In this document: positions 1-12,144 of the stretch, in pieces
Layout: each line of letters begins with the position of its first letter
Numbering within the stretch: position 1 is the first letter of the stretch
Assembly: GCA_014155875.1 (NCBI GenBank)
Contig: JACEFZ010028312.1
Coordinates: 470,501 to 534,500, forward strand
DNA from: Cepaea nemoralis
Lineage: Eukaryota > Mollusca > Gastropoda > Stylommatophora > Helicidae
Direction: 5' to 3'
Length of the DNA stretch: 64,000 nt
Translations under genes and position numbers: made by a program
Notes under the pieces: generated by a model
Database searches by the model: none
Told to the model about the DNA's origin: nothing
Seen by the model: the letters and a program-made list of their open reading frames with translations, nothing else

Positions 1-2
1 TA

Positions 3-1313
3 GCTATACCAAAAAGACCAGGAGCAATTGATTGTGAAGATTTTCGTACAATTAACCTTATAAACCATATCACTAAGCTTCTACTCAGAATCATAATGAG
101 AAGAACCAAAAAGAAAATAAAAATGGAAATTAGTGAAGAACAGTATGGATTTGTGGAAGGAAAGGGCACAAACAATGCAATTTATACATTACGGACACTA
201 ATAGAAAGGTCAATAGAGAAACAGAGGGACATATATTTGTGCTTCATAGATTATACTAAGGCTTTTGATAAAGTAAAACATGATGAACTGATTAAAATGT
301 TGGAAGATATCAACACTGATGGAAAAGATTTAAGAATAATAAAGAATATTTACTGGAACCAAGTAGCAGCAATTAAAATGGGAAATAAAGAGGGTAGTTA
401 CGAACAGATAAAGCTAGAAGTACGACAAGGGTGTGTCTTGTCACCAGATCTTTTCTCCCTGTATAGCGAAGTAATAATGAGAGAGATCAAAGAGATGCCA
501 GGAATACTAGTTGGAGGTTATAATATAAATAATATACGCTATGCAGATGACACAGTATTGGTGGCGGATAATTCAACAGACCTACAACAATTATTAGACG
601 TTGTAGTAACAGAGAGTGCAAGGAAAGGACTCAACTTGAATATCAAGAAAACAGTAACAATGGTAATATCAAAGAAAATGGTGACACCAAAATGTGACAT
701 AGAAATAGAAGGGAAAATCCTTAACCAAGTTGATAATTTTAGATACCTAGGGGCATTTATAACATCAGATGGAAGATGTACAACAGAGATTAGGAGCAGA
801 ATAGGGCAGGCAAAAGCTGCATTTCAGAAAATGAAGAGTATCTTATGCAATAAGTCACTGTCACTGAATGTAAGAAAGAGAGTGCTGAAATGCTATGTAG
901 AACCAGTTTTGCTGTATGGCAGTGAATCTTGGAATGTAAATGAACAAATTAAGAAGAAATTAGAAGCAACAGAGATGTGGTTCCTGAGACGAATGTTGCG
1001 AATTCCTTGGACTGCCAGAGTAACTAACGACGACTGCCTGAAACAGGCTAATAAAACTAGAACATTATATACAACAATAAGACAGAGACAAACAGCTTTC
1101 CTCGGTCATGTGATGAGAAGAGAGGCATTGGAGAACATCGTAACAACTGGAAAGATCGAGGGGAAGAGAGGCAGAGGTAGACCAAGAGAAGTGATGCTGG
1201 ATGGATTGAGATGGTGGCATGGAGGAATATCAGCAGCAGAGTTGATCCAGAAAACCAAAGACCAAGATCTATGGAGAGCCATGAACGCCTACACCAGCCG
1301 GCACGGCACTTGA
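3..1313 (+). CDS. RTE-like LINE reverse transcriptase, 5' part outside the window
   Basis: Reverse transcriptase of a non-LTR retrotransposon, which copies element RNA into DNA at a nicked target. The frame is open from base 3, so the first ATG at 96 is not the true start; the N-terminal endonuclease would lie left of the window. Visible motifs are FIDYTKAFD (motif A, catalytic Asp), RQGCVLSPDLFSLY (motif B), YADDTVLVAD (motif C, catalytic Asp pair) and GLNLNIKKT (motif D). These are followed by the thumb region YLGAFITSDGR, a VEPVLLYGSESW block, FLGHVMRRE, and a C-terminal end RHGT. The stop is followed at once by a TGATGATGATG tail, as in RTE-type LINEs. No frameshift or stop breaks the visible part, so this is the best-preserved LINE here. 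Other copies in the window (27.8, 39.9, 44.5 and 58.2 kb) are related but broken. The clade assignment to RTE is from motif recall, not a search. Confidence 0.85.
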   Translation, partial: AIPKRPGAIDCEDFRTINLINHITKLLLRIIMRRTKKKIKMEISEEQYGFVEGKGTNNAIYTLRTLIERSIEKQRDIYLCFIDYTKAFDKVKHDELIKMLEDINTDGKDLRIIKNIYWNQVAAIKMGNKEGSYEQIKLEVRQGCVLSPDLFSLYSEVIMREIKEMPGILVGGYNINNIRYADDTVLVADNSTDLQQLLDVVVTESARKGLNLNIKKTVTMVISKKMVTPKCDIEIEGKILNQVDNFRYLGAFITSDGRCTTEIRSRIGQAKAAFQKMKSILCNKSLSLNVRKRVLKCYVEPVLLYGSESWNVNEQIKKKLEATEMWFLRRMLRIPWTARVTNDDCLKQANKTRTLYTTIRQRQTAFLGHVMRREALENIVTTGKIEGKRGRGRPREVMLDGLRWWHGGISAAELIQKTKDQDLWRAMNAYTSRHGT

Positions 1314-1430
1314 TGATGATGATGCATGGAGGAATATCAACAATGGAGTTGATCCAGAAAACCAAAGACTGAGATCTGTGGAGAGCCATGAATGCCTACG
1401 CCAGCCGGCACGGCACTTGATGATGATGAT
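1217..1430 (+). repeat. Tandem duplication of the RTE 3' end
   Basis: The last roughly 107 bp of the LINE (GCATGGAGGAATATC through RHGT and the TGATGATGATG tail) occur twice in a row, at 1217-1323 and 1324-1430. The second copy has several substitutions, so the event is not brand new. Confidence 0.85.
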
Positions 1431-1439
1431 GAGAGAAGA

Positions 1440-3215
1440 GATCATAGTATCAGTGGAGTGCCATGATGATAATCAACACTGTATACAACTGAACAAGGAG
1501 GGAGATTACAAAGACTGTCGAGTTGAAGATGTGAGAAATTAGTATAATATTAAACTTACCCAAATTTCCAACTGTGATTTAAGAATTTCGAATTCAAAAC
1601 TGCTGGAATTACTCAGCTGTGCAATAAATGGAAAATCAATTGTAACCCTTGCTGCCAGCTTCTGCATGTAACCAACTGCAGGGAAAATAAGCATATGTAA
1701 ATTCTATTATAGTTTCTATATCCTGCATGAAAATAAATAGAAATGTTGCTCCTAAAAGTTTCATCATCATCACTTTCATAATTATCAAAGCATTTGAGCC
1801 TTGTTAAACAAGAACTCACACGTAGAAACTTCCCAGAAACATGGCTTACATTTGAGTGTATTTCATTATGACTGAATAGATCAGATTCCTTCTATATACA
1901 TATAATGGGACATCAACTGAGCATTCGTAATGAACTGAGTTCCGTCATCTTATTAACCTTACAGCTCATACAAATGATTTGAGGTCGTCACTTTACTTGG
2001 TTCCTTTGCAATATAAACAAATTCATGGTCTTTATGGTAGTATTTTGTTTCATAATCTATCTGTCATATTTATCAAATCCATTTAAACAGATCTATTCAA
2101 CAAGAACTCTGTATTGAAGAAGGCTGCTTATGAAGCCATAGAAAATTGAAGAAAATGTCATCTTTTTTTTTAGAAGGGCTTATGGTTCCCCAGGGGCTGC
2201 CCCATGAGGTTCCAAGTCAATGTGTGTCATTGTGATGACCGCCTCTACTGGTGGTCCTGGCCAGATCAAGTGCAGATACTATACTTTGATCTTGGCCGAG
2301 GGCATGTCAAAAGGCATGAATGTCTGGAAAAGGTAATTATATTTATGGTAGGAGGTGTACCAGAAAAGTGAAAAAGAAGAAAACCACAATGTTGATGGAT
2401 TCAAAATGTGATATTTACTTCACACATGACAGCAACAGAGGCAGCATATCTGGCTCTTGGCAGCAATGTTTTGCTTGAGACAAAGTACTGGATGATCATG
2501 AGGCCTGCCACATAGCATGCAGACATGATGATGGTGGATAGGTAATATCGGAAAAAACCGATAAGTAAACCCATGCAAAGAAACGAGTGCGCACCAACAT
2601 AAACAAGGGAGTGACGTTGTTTGACAACAAACAGACTGGGAAACGACATGAAAAGGAGAGACATGTTTGGATGATCATGGCATAAAGTGTGGTGGCTTGG
2701 AGCTAACTAGTATGAATCCAGGGATGGACTGATAATAAACATTGATATAAGAGAATAGTATCATGACTGTTAAGGAATTGAGGACACGACCTAGACAAGA
2801 AGATAAACAACACAAGGACAGACTGGTCACACTCAAGGTGATACTCAGTGTTATTTGAATCAAGACAATGGCCGCTAGTTGTACAGGTCAGTAACTTATC
2901 TCAGTATATTTGCGCTCATATATTTTGGATGCTGACCTGGTCAGAACAGGCACTCCAAAAAAGAGACAACGGAAGATAGAGTAATTTGACTTTGTAACAA
3001 GATGCTTAATAAAACGGCATTTAACTTTTATCAGCCACGGGTCCGGATTCATTATGTCACAGTTCACAAGTTGGGCTCCAGTTCTTGATCCTGTTATTCC
3101 TGTTGTTCAAATTGAGCTGATATTCCTCATTACCAACATGTTGTTGTTGCACATAATTATACGTCATGTTTGAGGACCTAACAGCATGCTGGCAAGGCCC
3201 TAAATTTTTTTATTT
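1440..3215. other. Intergenic or intronic stretch without a recognised gene
   Basis: Apart from a dispersed repeat at about 2168-2310, I recognise nothing here. Short open frames on the minus strand between 2400 and 2860 are hydrophobic but have no recognisable domain or splice context. If the minus-strand SEA/WAP gene continues past WAP2, its last exons may lie here or beyond the left edge. Confidence 0.5.
2168..2310 (+). repeat. Dispersed repeat, copy 1
   Basis: Contains GGGGCTGCCCCATGAGGT and a GGTGGTCCTGGCCAGATCAAG block. The same blocks appear in reverse complement at about 23180-23300, so this is an interspersed repeat. The type is unknown. Confidence 0.6.
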
Positions 3216-3224
3216 TTTTTCCGC

Positions 3225-3455
3225 GTTTCCATCCTGTTTCAGGATATTGCGGTCAACACCAGCATCTTTCAGCTGTATGTTGATTCCTAGGCTAGATTAC
3301 GCTCATCAGCACGCCACGACTTTCTGAGCGACCGGCTCCATACTCTCATAAGTCACTTTTGCGATTCGAACCACTGCTAATTCTCGTCGCGTCACGTGAC
3401 GAGAGTATTCGGAGTTAGCGGAGAAAGCTGCTAAGCCCTCAGCCACGGAGCCGGT
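3225..3455 (-). mobile_element. SINE family D copy
   Basis: Shares the family D core (GTCAACACCAGCAT, then a TTTCTGAGCGACCGGCTCC block) and a head with a GTTCGAA-like box B. The head lies at the right, so the copy is on the minus strand. Confidence 0.55.
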
Positions 3456-3852
3456 AAGGCCCTAAATTACTTTCTGAAAATATGCTCTTTTAACAGATTC
3501 TATGTCAAACAAAAACAAAAAAATAGGTTTGGACCAAACAAACATGGATGGCAGAAAATGGGAAGTAGGGGTATGTCACAGATATGACTTCAAAGTTGTT
3601 AATATGGTAGCAGACATGTTGTATTATAACACAATGACAATATTTTGGTGATATTGTATATAAGCCCATGGCAGATATCAGAAGTCGTTTAAGACGATTA
3701 ATCATCCCATCGTATTTAATCAGTGAAAAGTCTTTAAAATAATATTAATGTATGCAAAAGATGTACAGAAAATACTCATCTGCAAGTTATCTGTCGTTAC
3801 ATTAAGAAAATTAAATACATGAGCACAAGAGAAGAGCCATTGTAACACTTAC

Positions 3853-3996
3853 TTTCAACACAAGACTGGCCCCCACATGACACCTGACAGCATTTTTGTT
3901 CCTCTTCACAGTCAACACCAGTGGTGCAGGTAGACCGACAAAGACCAATCAAACCTGGTCTTCGTGGCATCAGAACAGGACATGAATTCAGATCAA
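3853..3996 (-). CDS. Exon: WAP domain 2
   Basis: 144-bp exon, phase 1 at both ends, with acceptor ATTTCAG and donor A|GTAAGT. It encodes 47 whole codons starting DLNSCPVLM and ending GGQSCVE. All eight WAP cysteines are present in the usual order, including the adjacent pair KCC and the closing VSCGGQSC. WAP modules form four disulfides and often block serine proteases; the target cannot be read here. This is the last exon of the gene that I can place. Confidence 0.85.
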
Positions 3997-3999
3997 CTG

Positions 4000-4980
4000 A
4001 AATATTCAATTAGTTTGCTTAATTGCCAAATTGGACATTTTACATACAAATACAATTAAATATCAGGTGAATCATTGTCGAGTAAAGTAATTAAACAATA
4101 AATGACAAAAACTGACTCATTGGGTAATAAGCAGCTGAACTCGCTGAGTACCAAACAGCACTCTATTATGTATTATCAGTTACTACTGATGCAAACCAAA
4201 ATATTTTATATTTTCCTGACAAATTCAATCCCAGGTTATTATGCGTATCCTAGTTGCTACTTTCAATATTTCTGTTTCAATACATTATTGTAAAATATTT
4301 TGTGTATTACAATTATGTGATTTAACAAGAAAAACACAAATGATTTAAGTGACCTTTAATAATATTACTTTAAAAATCTATGAACTTTAGTTTTGTTGTC
4401 ATGTCTTAATTGCAAATTTGCTTTTTACAAATATTGTGGACTATACCTGACTATATCTTAAGACAGGGAAGAATCTATTAGATGTCTATTATGCTATTAT
4501 TTTTTGCGCACTATTTTTGATGCTGCATTCTGCACTAAACATTATTATTATTTTTTTTGCAGCTGTAGCTATAAATTAATATTAACTTTTTATGAATAAC
4601 TATGTCTTTGCTGGTATGACAACTTTTAATTGCAACTCAGATGACAATTAAAAGACAAGAATAAACTAATTTAATACACTGACAAATTAAAAACAATGAG
4701 TAAATGGAATACTTATTGATAATTGTGATATTTAACAGGATGAACATTGTAAAATTGTCTTTTAAAAACAGTATATTCAATCTAAGATATTTAAATAATG
4801 TAGCTTAAACAAATGGTGATTGCATATTGAATGTATATGTATTATCATTACTATACAAACACTTTGAAACAGGATTGTTAAACATACACAAAATTGAATA
4901 AATAAATGAAGATAACTTGGAAAAGATTATAGCAAGATCCAAAAGGGAGATGGAAAGTCCAGATACAGGATATCGTTTCC
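4000..4980. other. AT-rich intron or flank, nothing recognised
   Basis: Low-complexity AT-rich sequence with short T and A runs. No exon-like splice pair with an open phase-1 frame, and no clear mobile element. Confidence 0.5.
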
Positions 4981-4984
4981 AAAA

Positions 4985-5275
4985 ATAGGTTAGCATTGCC
5001 GAATGGATAAAAGAGCGCTCACTCTTAAACATCCAGTGATGCTGAGATAGGGGGGTTCAACCCCTACAATGGTCACTGGACTAAAATGTTGTCTTCTCAT
5101 CCTTGACTTGGGGACGTAAATTACAAGTACTTCTGAAGTCAGAGTGGGTTCACCTGATGGCAATTACCATTGTAATAGGGAAAGCTAATTCACACACAAA
5201 ATTCAGTCCAGCGCTACTAGAATTAGCGTGTATGGACTACACTTGAGTTCAAAGTGAGTGAGTGCAAAATACAAA
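4985..5275 (+). mobile_element. SINE family C copy, tRNA-derived head
   Basis: The head reads GGTTAGCATTGCCGAATGG, and a box B-like GGTTCAACCCC follows about 60 bp later, as in a tRNA-derived pol III promoter. The body (CCTTGACTTGGGGACGTAAA, then GCGTGTATGGACTACAC) recurs in reverse at 14945-15240 and 16033-16285. Confidence 0.75.
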
Positions 5276-5639
5276 ACACACCCCAAAAAATATCCAAAAA
5301 TTGAAAAATAAAGTCTAGCAAAACATAAAATCATTGAGAACATCAAGATGAGAGTGATGAAGAAATACAGGTTGATGAGGGAATTGTGTGAATTAAATCA
5401 TACTATGGTATCTTGGAAGACAAGAATATGATATCAGTACCAGATCATTATTACATCCTAAAGGCAGTGAGTGTCTCTGAAAGGGATGTGGGAACGAAGA
5501 TTTGTATTTGTCTTGTGCAGACGTGGACAGCACTAGACGTGTTTCTGATCTCAGCAGGTAATGGCTGTTTTACTTTTAAGTGCATTGTTGATGACCAATT
5601 CCTGATATTCTGCTTCATAAGGTCAGTAGGTTACAAAAA

Positions 5640-5865
5640 CAAGTTAGTTACAGGACGTCACAGTCAACCTCAGCATTTTTTGGCTGTTTATGATTTCTTG
5701 GCAAGTTCATGCTTAATAGTTTGCCATTGTTTTCTGAATGACCGGCACCATACCATCTTTATGAAATACCAACACAAGGCGATCTGCTGCCAAATCATCC
5801 GCAGCTGGGTTTCAAAAGCGGTTTGTGGGATTATGAGTTGTGTTCGTAATCCCTTCGAGGTACAT
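5640..5865 (-). mobile_element. SINE family D copy
   Basis: Carries the family core (GTCAACCTCAGCATTTTTTG, CTGAATGACCGGCACCA) and the head block AATCCCTTCGAGG at the right end, so it reads on the minus strand. Open frames over this segment are incidental. Confidence 0.6.
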
Positions 5866-5934
5866 AGTGTTATACAAAAATTGTTAAAAATATCTTGGCA
5901 GTTGACCATCAAAAATAGCAGGATAAATAAGGTG

Positions 5935-6070
5935 ATGCCCAGGCAAAATTTCAAATTAAGAAAGTCACCCACAATAGGAATATTTAAAGTTTGTGTGATT
6001 CTAGTATAGAAACATCTGGATCCTCGCCAGTGCGACAGAGTTCATGCACTGTGTTGAGTCTCCTTTTGTG
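5935..6070 (+). mobile_element. SINE family A, 3' portion at the root of a minisatellite
   Basis: GGCAAAATTTCAAATTAA followed by GGATCCTCGCCAGTGC and a CATGCACTG block matches the 3' half of the SINE-A copies at 9567-9975 and 62197-62615. The copy runs directly into the tandem array, whose unit keeps the SINE phrase GGAGCACTTATGG. Confidence 0.65.
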
Positions 6071-7320
6071 ATCTATGGGAGCAGATTGGAGCACTTATGG
6101 AGATATATATGGGAGCAGACTGGAGCACTCATGGAGATATATATGGGAGCAGATTGGAGCACTTATGGAGATATCTGTGTGTGATCTATGGGAGCAGACT
6201 GGAGCACTTATGGAGATATCTGTGTGATCTATGGGAGCAGACTGGAGCACTGATGGAGATATCTGTGTGTGATCTATGGGAGCAGACTGGAGCACTGATG
6301 GAGATATCTGTGTGATCTATGGGAGCAGACTGGAGCACTTTCACTATGGAGATATCTATGTGAGCAGACTGGAGCACTTTCACTATGGAGATATCTGTGC
6401 GATCTATGGGAGCAGACTGGAGCACTCATGGAGATATCTGTGTCTGATCTATGTGAGCAGACTGGAGCACTTTCACTATGGAGATATCTGTGCGATCTAT
6501 GGGAGCAGACTGGAGCACTTATGGAGATATCTGTGTGTGATCTATGGGAGCAGACTGGAGCACTTATGGAGATATCTGTGTGTGATCTATGGGAGCAGAT
6601 TGGAGCACTTATGGAGATATATATGTGATCAATGGGAGCAGACTGGAGCACTGATGGAGATATCTGTGTGTGATCTATGGGAGCAGACTGGAGCACTGAT
6701 GGAGATATCTGTGTGATCTATGGGAGCAGACTGGAGCACTTTCACTATGGAGATATCTATGTGAGCAGACTGGAGCACTTTCACTATGGAGATATCTGTG
6801 CGATCTATGGGAGCAGACTGGAGCACTTATGGAGATATCTGTGTGTGATCTATGGGAGCAGACTGGAGCACTCATGGAGATATCTGTGTGTGATCTATGG
6901 GAGCAGATTGGAGCACTCATGGAGATATCTGTGTGTGATCTATGGGAGCAGATTGGAGCACTCATGGAGATATCTGTGTGATCTATGGGAGCAGACTGGA
7001 GCACTTTCACTATGGAGATATCTATGTGAGCAGACTGGAGCACTTTCACTATGGAGATATCTGTGCGATCTATGGGAGCAGACTGGAGCACTCATGGAGA
7101 TATCTGTGTCTGATCTATGTGAGCAGACTGGAGCACTTTCACTATGGAGATATCTGTGCGATCTATGGGAGCAGACTGGAGCACTTATGGAGATATCTGT
7201 GTGTGATCTATGGGAGCAGACTGGAGCACTTATGGAGATATCTGTGTGTGATCTATGGGAGCAGATTGGAGCACTTATGGAGATATATATGTGATCTATG
7301 GGAGCAGACTGGAGCACTAT
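6064..7320 (+). repeat. Minisatellite with a unit of about 45 bp
   Basis: About 28 units built on GATCTATGGGAGCAGACTGG, then AGCACTTATGGAGATATC and TGTGTGT. Variants insert TTTCACTA or drop the GATCTATGG part, giving units of about 36 to 53 bp. Higher-order blocks recur: about 6290-6660 resembles about 6690-6960 and 6965-7290. Long open frames on both strands here are by-products of the repeat, not genes. Confidence 0.95.
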
Positions 7321-9560
7321 GGAGTATCTTTTGTGACATGGGGGGGAAAATACATAGGAATATCTGGGTCTTCAGAAGAAAGAAACAAGCAGATGGAGAT
7401 TTTCAGGAATACTGGCACAGGGAGCAGATGGAGATTTGGGGAAAATCTTTTGATTAACAATGGGGCCCATGGGGAATTTTAAGGGACAGAGGAGCATTAA
7501 ATATCTTTTGGGGCAAAGATTTACATCAAATATCTTTGTATCTAGGGACAAGGAATATAATATTGGTTTATCTATGGGGGCAATTTGGGGAAACCATGGA
7601 AACGGTGGCATGGGGGCAAATTAACTCTAGAACTTTGTTCTAACAATTGGGGCACCCGGGGATATTTTTGGAATGGGGGAAATTCCCCAAAAATTTTTTG
7701 GATCTTGGGGGAAATTAAATGGGGAACTTTTTATCAACAATTAACCTTATGGGAACCGGGGTTATAAGTTGGAGACCTAAACTGTGTTGACATACAATTA
7801 AAAACATGGGAACTTTTGACTATGGGGGCAGATTAATATGGGAAAATTTTTGTTTCTAGGGAAATTAGCACTCTGGAATATTTGTTGATCTTACAGATGG
7901 AGCACCATTGAACTTTGTGATCTTACAATTACATCCAGTAGGGGTTTATTTGGGGGCGAAGCCCATAATTCGGGGACAAGCAAGGGATCTTGAATTCCTT
8001 GTGTGTTTAGCGCGGGTATGGGATTTGTGTGTCATACTTCCCATGGGGATACCCTTTTTGGGTTAAAATTAATATAATATTTTATTATAAAAATATAATA
8101 TTTTGTATTTAAAAAATTATAATATCTTGTTATCTTACAATTCACCCTGGGGAATCGTTTATTATAGCAAATTGGGCATATGGAGTATATATGGGGGTGG
8201 GTATGGAGAATTTTTTGACTTTGGGGGAAAGGGCCCCTATGGAGTTTTTGGGGCGACTGGGCATTTTAGGAATTCTTTGGCCTGGGGCACCCCAAAAATC
8301 CACATCAGAGGGAAAAGGGGAACGGGTGTCATGGGAGCAACTAGCACTTAGGAGTTCTTGGTTATTTTGGGAGCAATTAGCATTATGGAATTTTGGGGGA
8401 GATAATTATAATATTTTGGGGTTATACAACAACCCCAAAAAAGCAATGGGGAATTTTCAGGTAATTTTGGAATGGGGGGGAAGGGGAATTTTACAGGTTT
8501 TCTGTGCGCAGGGGGCAATGGGGTTATGAAACCTGTGGTGATCATGGGGGCAGATTGGAGATTATTATTTGGGGAAATAGCCCCTGGGTACTTCTCTATG
8601 GGCACCGGACATTTAGAATTTTTTCTAGGAATTGGGTTTGGGAAAGGGAGCAATGGGGTAGGAATACTTTCTATTATTAAACTGGAGTTTATATGGAGAA
8701 TCTGGCACAGGGGAACCATTTTAAATTCTGTTTTCTATTACAGCTGGAACTTTTACTATGGAAATCTGTGCACGGGAGGACTGGAACTTTGAGATTTTAA
8801 CTAAAATTTGGGGCAGTGGGGCCTTTAGGTACCTTTTCCGGGGTTTTCGACTGGGCCCAAGGGATTTAGTGGCAACAATTTTTCATGGGCGTCGATCTTC
8901 AAAACCAGAGGACGGGAAAAATGTTTTTTTCTAAATCATGCAAATAATGGTCTTTAGGAAAAGAAAAAAACCAGCCAAATGAAAAAAACAGGGAAATACT
9001 GGAAAACCAGGGGAGCAAAAATTTTAATTATTTTTTTCCCTGCCAATGAAATTAAAAGGCCCCAAAACACACAAAAGCCCTAAAAAAAAAAAAGTGAAAC
9101 ACAAAATGCCATGTCCCAGCCACAAGGGAAAATTAAAAATTAGTCAATAAAAACACCTTAACCTGGCCTTGAAAGGGGAGCACAAATTGCCAGCTTTCCC
9201 AACCCTTCCCCCCAGACAAGTATAGTAATTAAAAATTATTTTAACTGTTTAAAGAAAAAATGTTCCAAAAAAAAAACCCCGCATTACACCTCACATGTCA
9301 CCAAAACCCCAAGGGAAAAACAAACCTTTCTGCTTTTTTTGGTAGTGCAATTGATTTCGGGTGAAAAAAAAAAGCCTGCAAAATTGACCAGTAAATTTCC
9401 CATGACAGTGATCCAAGTTCAATCCCCAGAATTGGTAGGATTATTATGTCTGACTAATTTAGCTCTGGGGTCAACCTAATCTCCTAAAATGGGCACCGGA
9501 CAATTTCAAAATGTTCTGGGAATTGTATGGCAAGGGAGGGCAATGAGGAAGGGAACTAAC
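7320..9560. repeat. Degenerate G-rich continuation of the minisatellite
   Basis: The sequence keeps decayed unit fragments (GGGAGCAATTAGCATTATGG near 8370, GGGGGCAGATTGGAG near 8546) but is stretched by runs of G, A and T such as TTTTTGGG and GGGGAAA. This may be an old, heavily mutated part of the array or a poorly resolved assembly segment. No real gene is seen. Confidence 0.6.
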
Positions 9561-9566
9561 CATCCT

Positions 9567-9975
9567 ACTACATTAGTTTAGTTTAGCCGATGGATCAACA
9601 TCACGGCACACAAGTGTAACTCATAAGTGCTCCGTTCTCCTCCTAACTCAAACCTGAGTCTGGAGAAACTCAGCTCAGTGCACAAACTCCTTAGCACCAG
9701 CGAGGATCCTGAAATACTTTAGGTAGATTTTTAACTTGAAATTTTGCCCAGGCAGCGCCGTTAGGCTTCTCTTTTTCGATTTCCAACTGCCAGGGGATTT
9801 TTTACGTGCTCAGCAATACACACGGGCATCCGATCTCACTACCCAGAGACCAGGGGAAATTTTATTACTAGAAGTCCATGTGAAATAAATCCTCAGGGCT
9901 TGAACCTGGGACCTCCAGCACTCGAGGTGGATGCCATACCTCGAGACCACGCAGCCCCCCCCCTCCCCCCCCCCC
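9567..9975 (-). mobile_element. SINE family A, full copy with 5' poly-G
   Basis: Read on the minus strand it starts with a G run (complement at 9955-9975), then CTGCGTGGTCTCGAGGTATGG, a box B-like GGTTCAAGCCC, a shared body, and a CTAAACTAAACTAA tail near 9573. TACATTA at both ends is a possible target-site duplication enclosing the G run. The copy matches 62197-62615 over its whole length. Confidence 0.8.
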
Positions 9976-9989
9976 ATTTTACATTATGG

Positions 9990-10330
9990 CATGGCACTGA
10001 ATATGTGAAGGCCAAACACTTTACACCCCAAAAGCAGTATCACTTTATCTGATGTTGGAGAGCACAATATGCCAGATATCCCAGCATACACCTCAGACAT
10101 GTCAGTCCAGCAAGTATACAACCCTTTGAACATGCCTTGAAGTGTAGTGACATATGGTGCTAGCTCTGTATTTTTATAAACCAATCAGCACTTGAGGGGT
10201 GATATGGTTAATATCACACTAGCTGTCTTTTCTTCCCAAGATGTTCATATTTTCTGACACCCATTTTGGTCCAGGATGAACTGGGAGCCTCGAATCTGCC
10301 TCAATGACCATTCAAACTCACGACCCACAG
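9990..10330. mobile_element. SINE-like family F copy
   Basis: Contains the family phrase TATTTTTATAAACCAATCAG, then a GGGGTGATATGGTTAATATC block and a final CATTCAAACTCACGACC. Related copies lie near 15560, 31485, 41750 and 56590. Orientation is uncertain. Confidence 0.5.
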
Positions 10331-10502
10331 ATAAGCATAAGACATGTCTGAAAGGAATAATCAAAATAATATATTTTTCATCATTTGCTAAAGGAGATCT
10401 CAGGCATTTAGGTGTCAACTAACCATGCTGGAACATTGATTGCAAGTAACTAGTTCAACTATACCAACTATAACTAGAACAACTATACCATCCATTACTT
10501 AC

Positions 10503-10625
10503 CAAATGTAGCACAGTTTGATCCAATATAACCAAGATCACAAGAACAGTGCTCTATGTTCTGTCTATATTTCTTGCATATCCCATAGCACTCAGTGTTA
10601 CCACACATGGAAACTACAGATGCAG
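10503..10625 (-). CDS. Exon: EGF-like domain
   Basis: 123-bp exon, phase 1 at both ends, with acceptor GATCTTTAG and donor G|GTAAGTAA. It encodes 40 whole codons starting ASVVSMCGN and ending SNCATF. Six cysteines have EGF spacing (C-x3-C-x3-C, then C-x-C, then GYIGSNC), and the HCSCDLGYIGSNC end is typical. EGF modules fold around three disulfides and mediate extracellular contacts. No calcium-binding signature (D-x-D/N-E) is seen. It lies between SEA6 and WAP2 and keeps the phase. Confidence 0.8.
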
Positions 10626-10673
10626 CTAAAGATCATGTTTGAAAATGTATCAGGATTATGTCACTGGATTCAA

Positions 10674-11057
<384 letters not shown>

Positions 11058-11364
11058 GTTAATCATTTTTCAGGAGCATTTGTGAAAACATAACTCACTA
11101 AATATTTCTAACTTCCAATTTAATTTTGGATTATTATTTTTTTAAATTGTAAACCCTGAATCAAGCTCAGTTTAGGGAACTATTTATTACCATATTTTGA
11201 GGTCATAAATGTGGAAAAAAAAAGTGTTTATACAAATGGTAGTAGCTGTGATCTCTATTCGGTATCAGAAAATTGTGATGTAGCATCAACAGCAGGTAAG
11301 ATAGTGAATTTAATTAATTCATTTCAAGCAGCATATAGCATCATTTGTTTGTCCCGCTGATGTT

Positions 11365-11690
11365 ATTCCTTCCAGCTTCACTTGTCTTGCTTATGCTATT
11401 TCTTCCAGCTTCACTTCTTTGTCTCGCTGATGCTATTTCTTCCAGCTTCACTTCTTTGTCTCGCTGATGTTATTTCTTCCAGCTTCACTTCTTTGTCTCG
11501 CTGCTGCTATTTCTTCCAGCTTCACTTCTTTGTCTCGCTGCTGCTATTTCTTCCAGCTTTACTTCTTTGCCTCACTGTTGCTATTTCTTCCAGCTTCACT
11601 TCTTTGTCTCGCTGAATTTGTTTCTTCCAGCTTCACTTGTTTGTCTCGCTGATGTTGTTTCTTCCAGCTTCATTAGTCCTATATGGCTAG
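11365..11690. repeat. 37-bp minisatellite, about 8 to 9 units
   Basis: Repeats of TATTTCTTCCAGCTTCACTT, then CTTTGTCTCGCTGATGC, with starts spaced exactly 37 bp in the core. It lies in the intron between SEA6 and EGF. Confidence 0.9.
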
Positions 11691-12144
11691 TAGTTTTACA
11701 CAGTATGTCTTAGTTGTGATGTTAATTTATTGTTGCTTTAATTCCTTCAGTCTCAGACATAACTTATGCAGTCATTCCTGGCTGTTACTTTAAGTGATTG
11801 TTACTTTAAATATTATGTCTTGGAATACGAAACGGTTAAAACTGCTGCTATTTATTTACAACTTCACAATAATGTAACTAGTTTCTTCTCCTTTGCCTTG
11901 TGACCCATTTTGCACCATCAGACAAATTCTCATGGTGAACTTGACCATTTTTTTGTTTGGGTAGTTTCTCTTTAGTTCCTTATGCAGAACTGGGATAAAA
12001 CAGACACCTGATAACACACTGGGGTTATGTTAGATACATTCAAAGACTGCTTGGATAACAAATCATGGCTGCCTATACTTATCAGCATGGCACATGATGA
12101 GGATTAGTTCTATACATCTTGGAGCTCAATGCTGAGTCAGTGAG

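Noticed and set aside
1560..1616. Possible extra exon of the minus-strand gene (LSNSSSFEFEILKSQLEIW between TTGCACAG and GTAAGT)
   Set aside because: Splice sites look good, but it opens only in phase 0 and so cannot follow the WAP2 exon, which ends in phase 1, without an unseen exon in between. No domain match.
6064..7320. Long open frames on both strands
   Set aside because: They are repeats of one minisatellite unit, with no non-repeat coding part.
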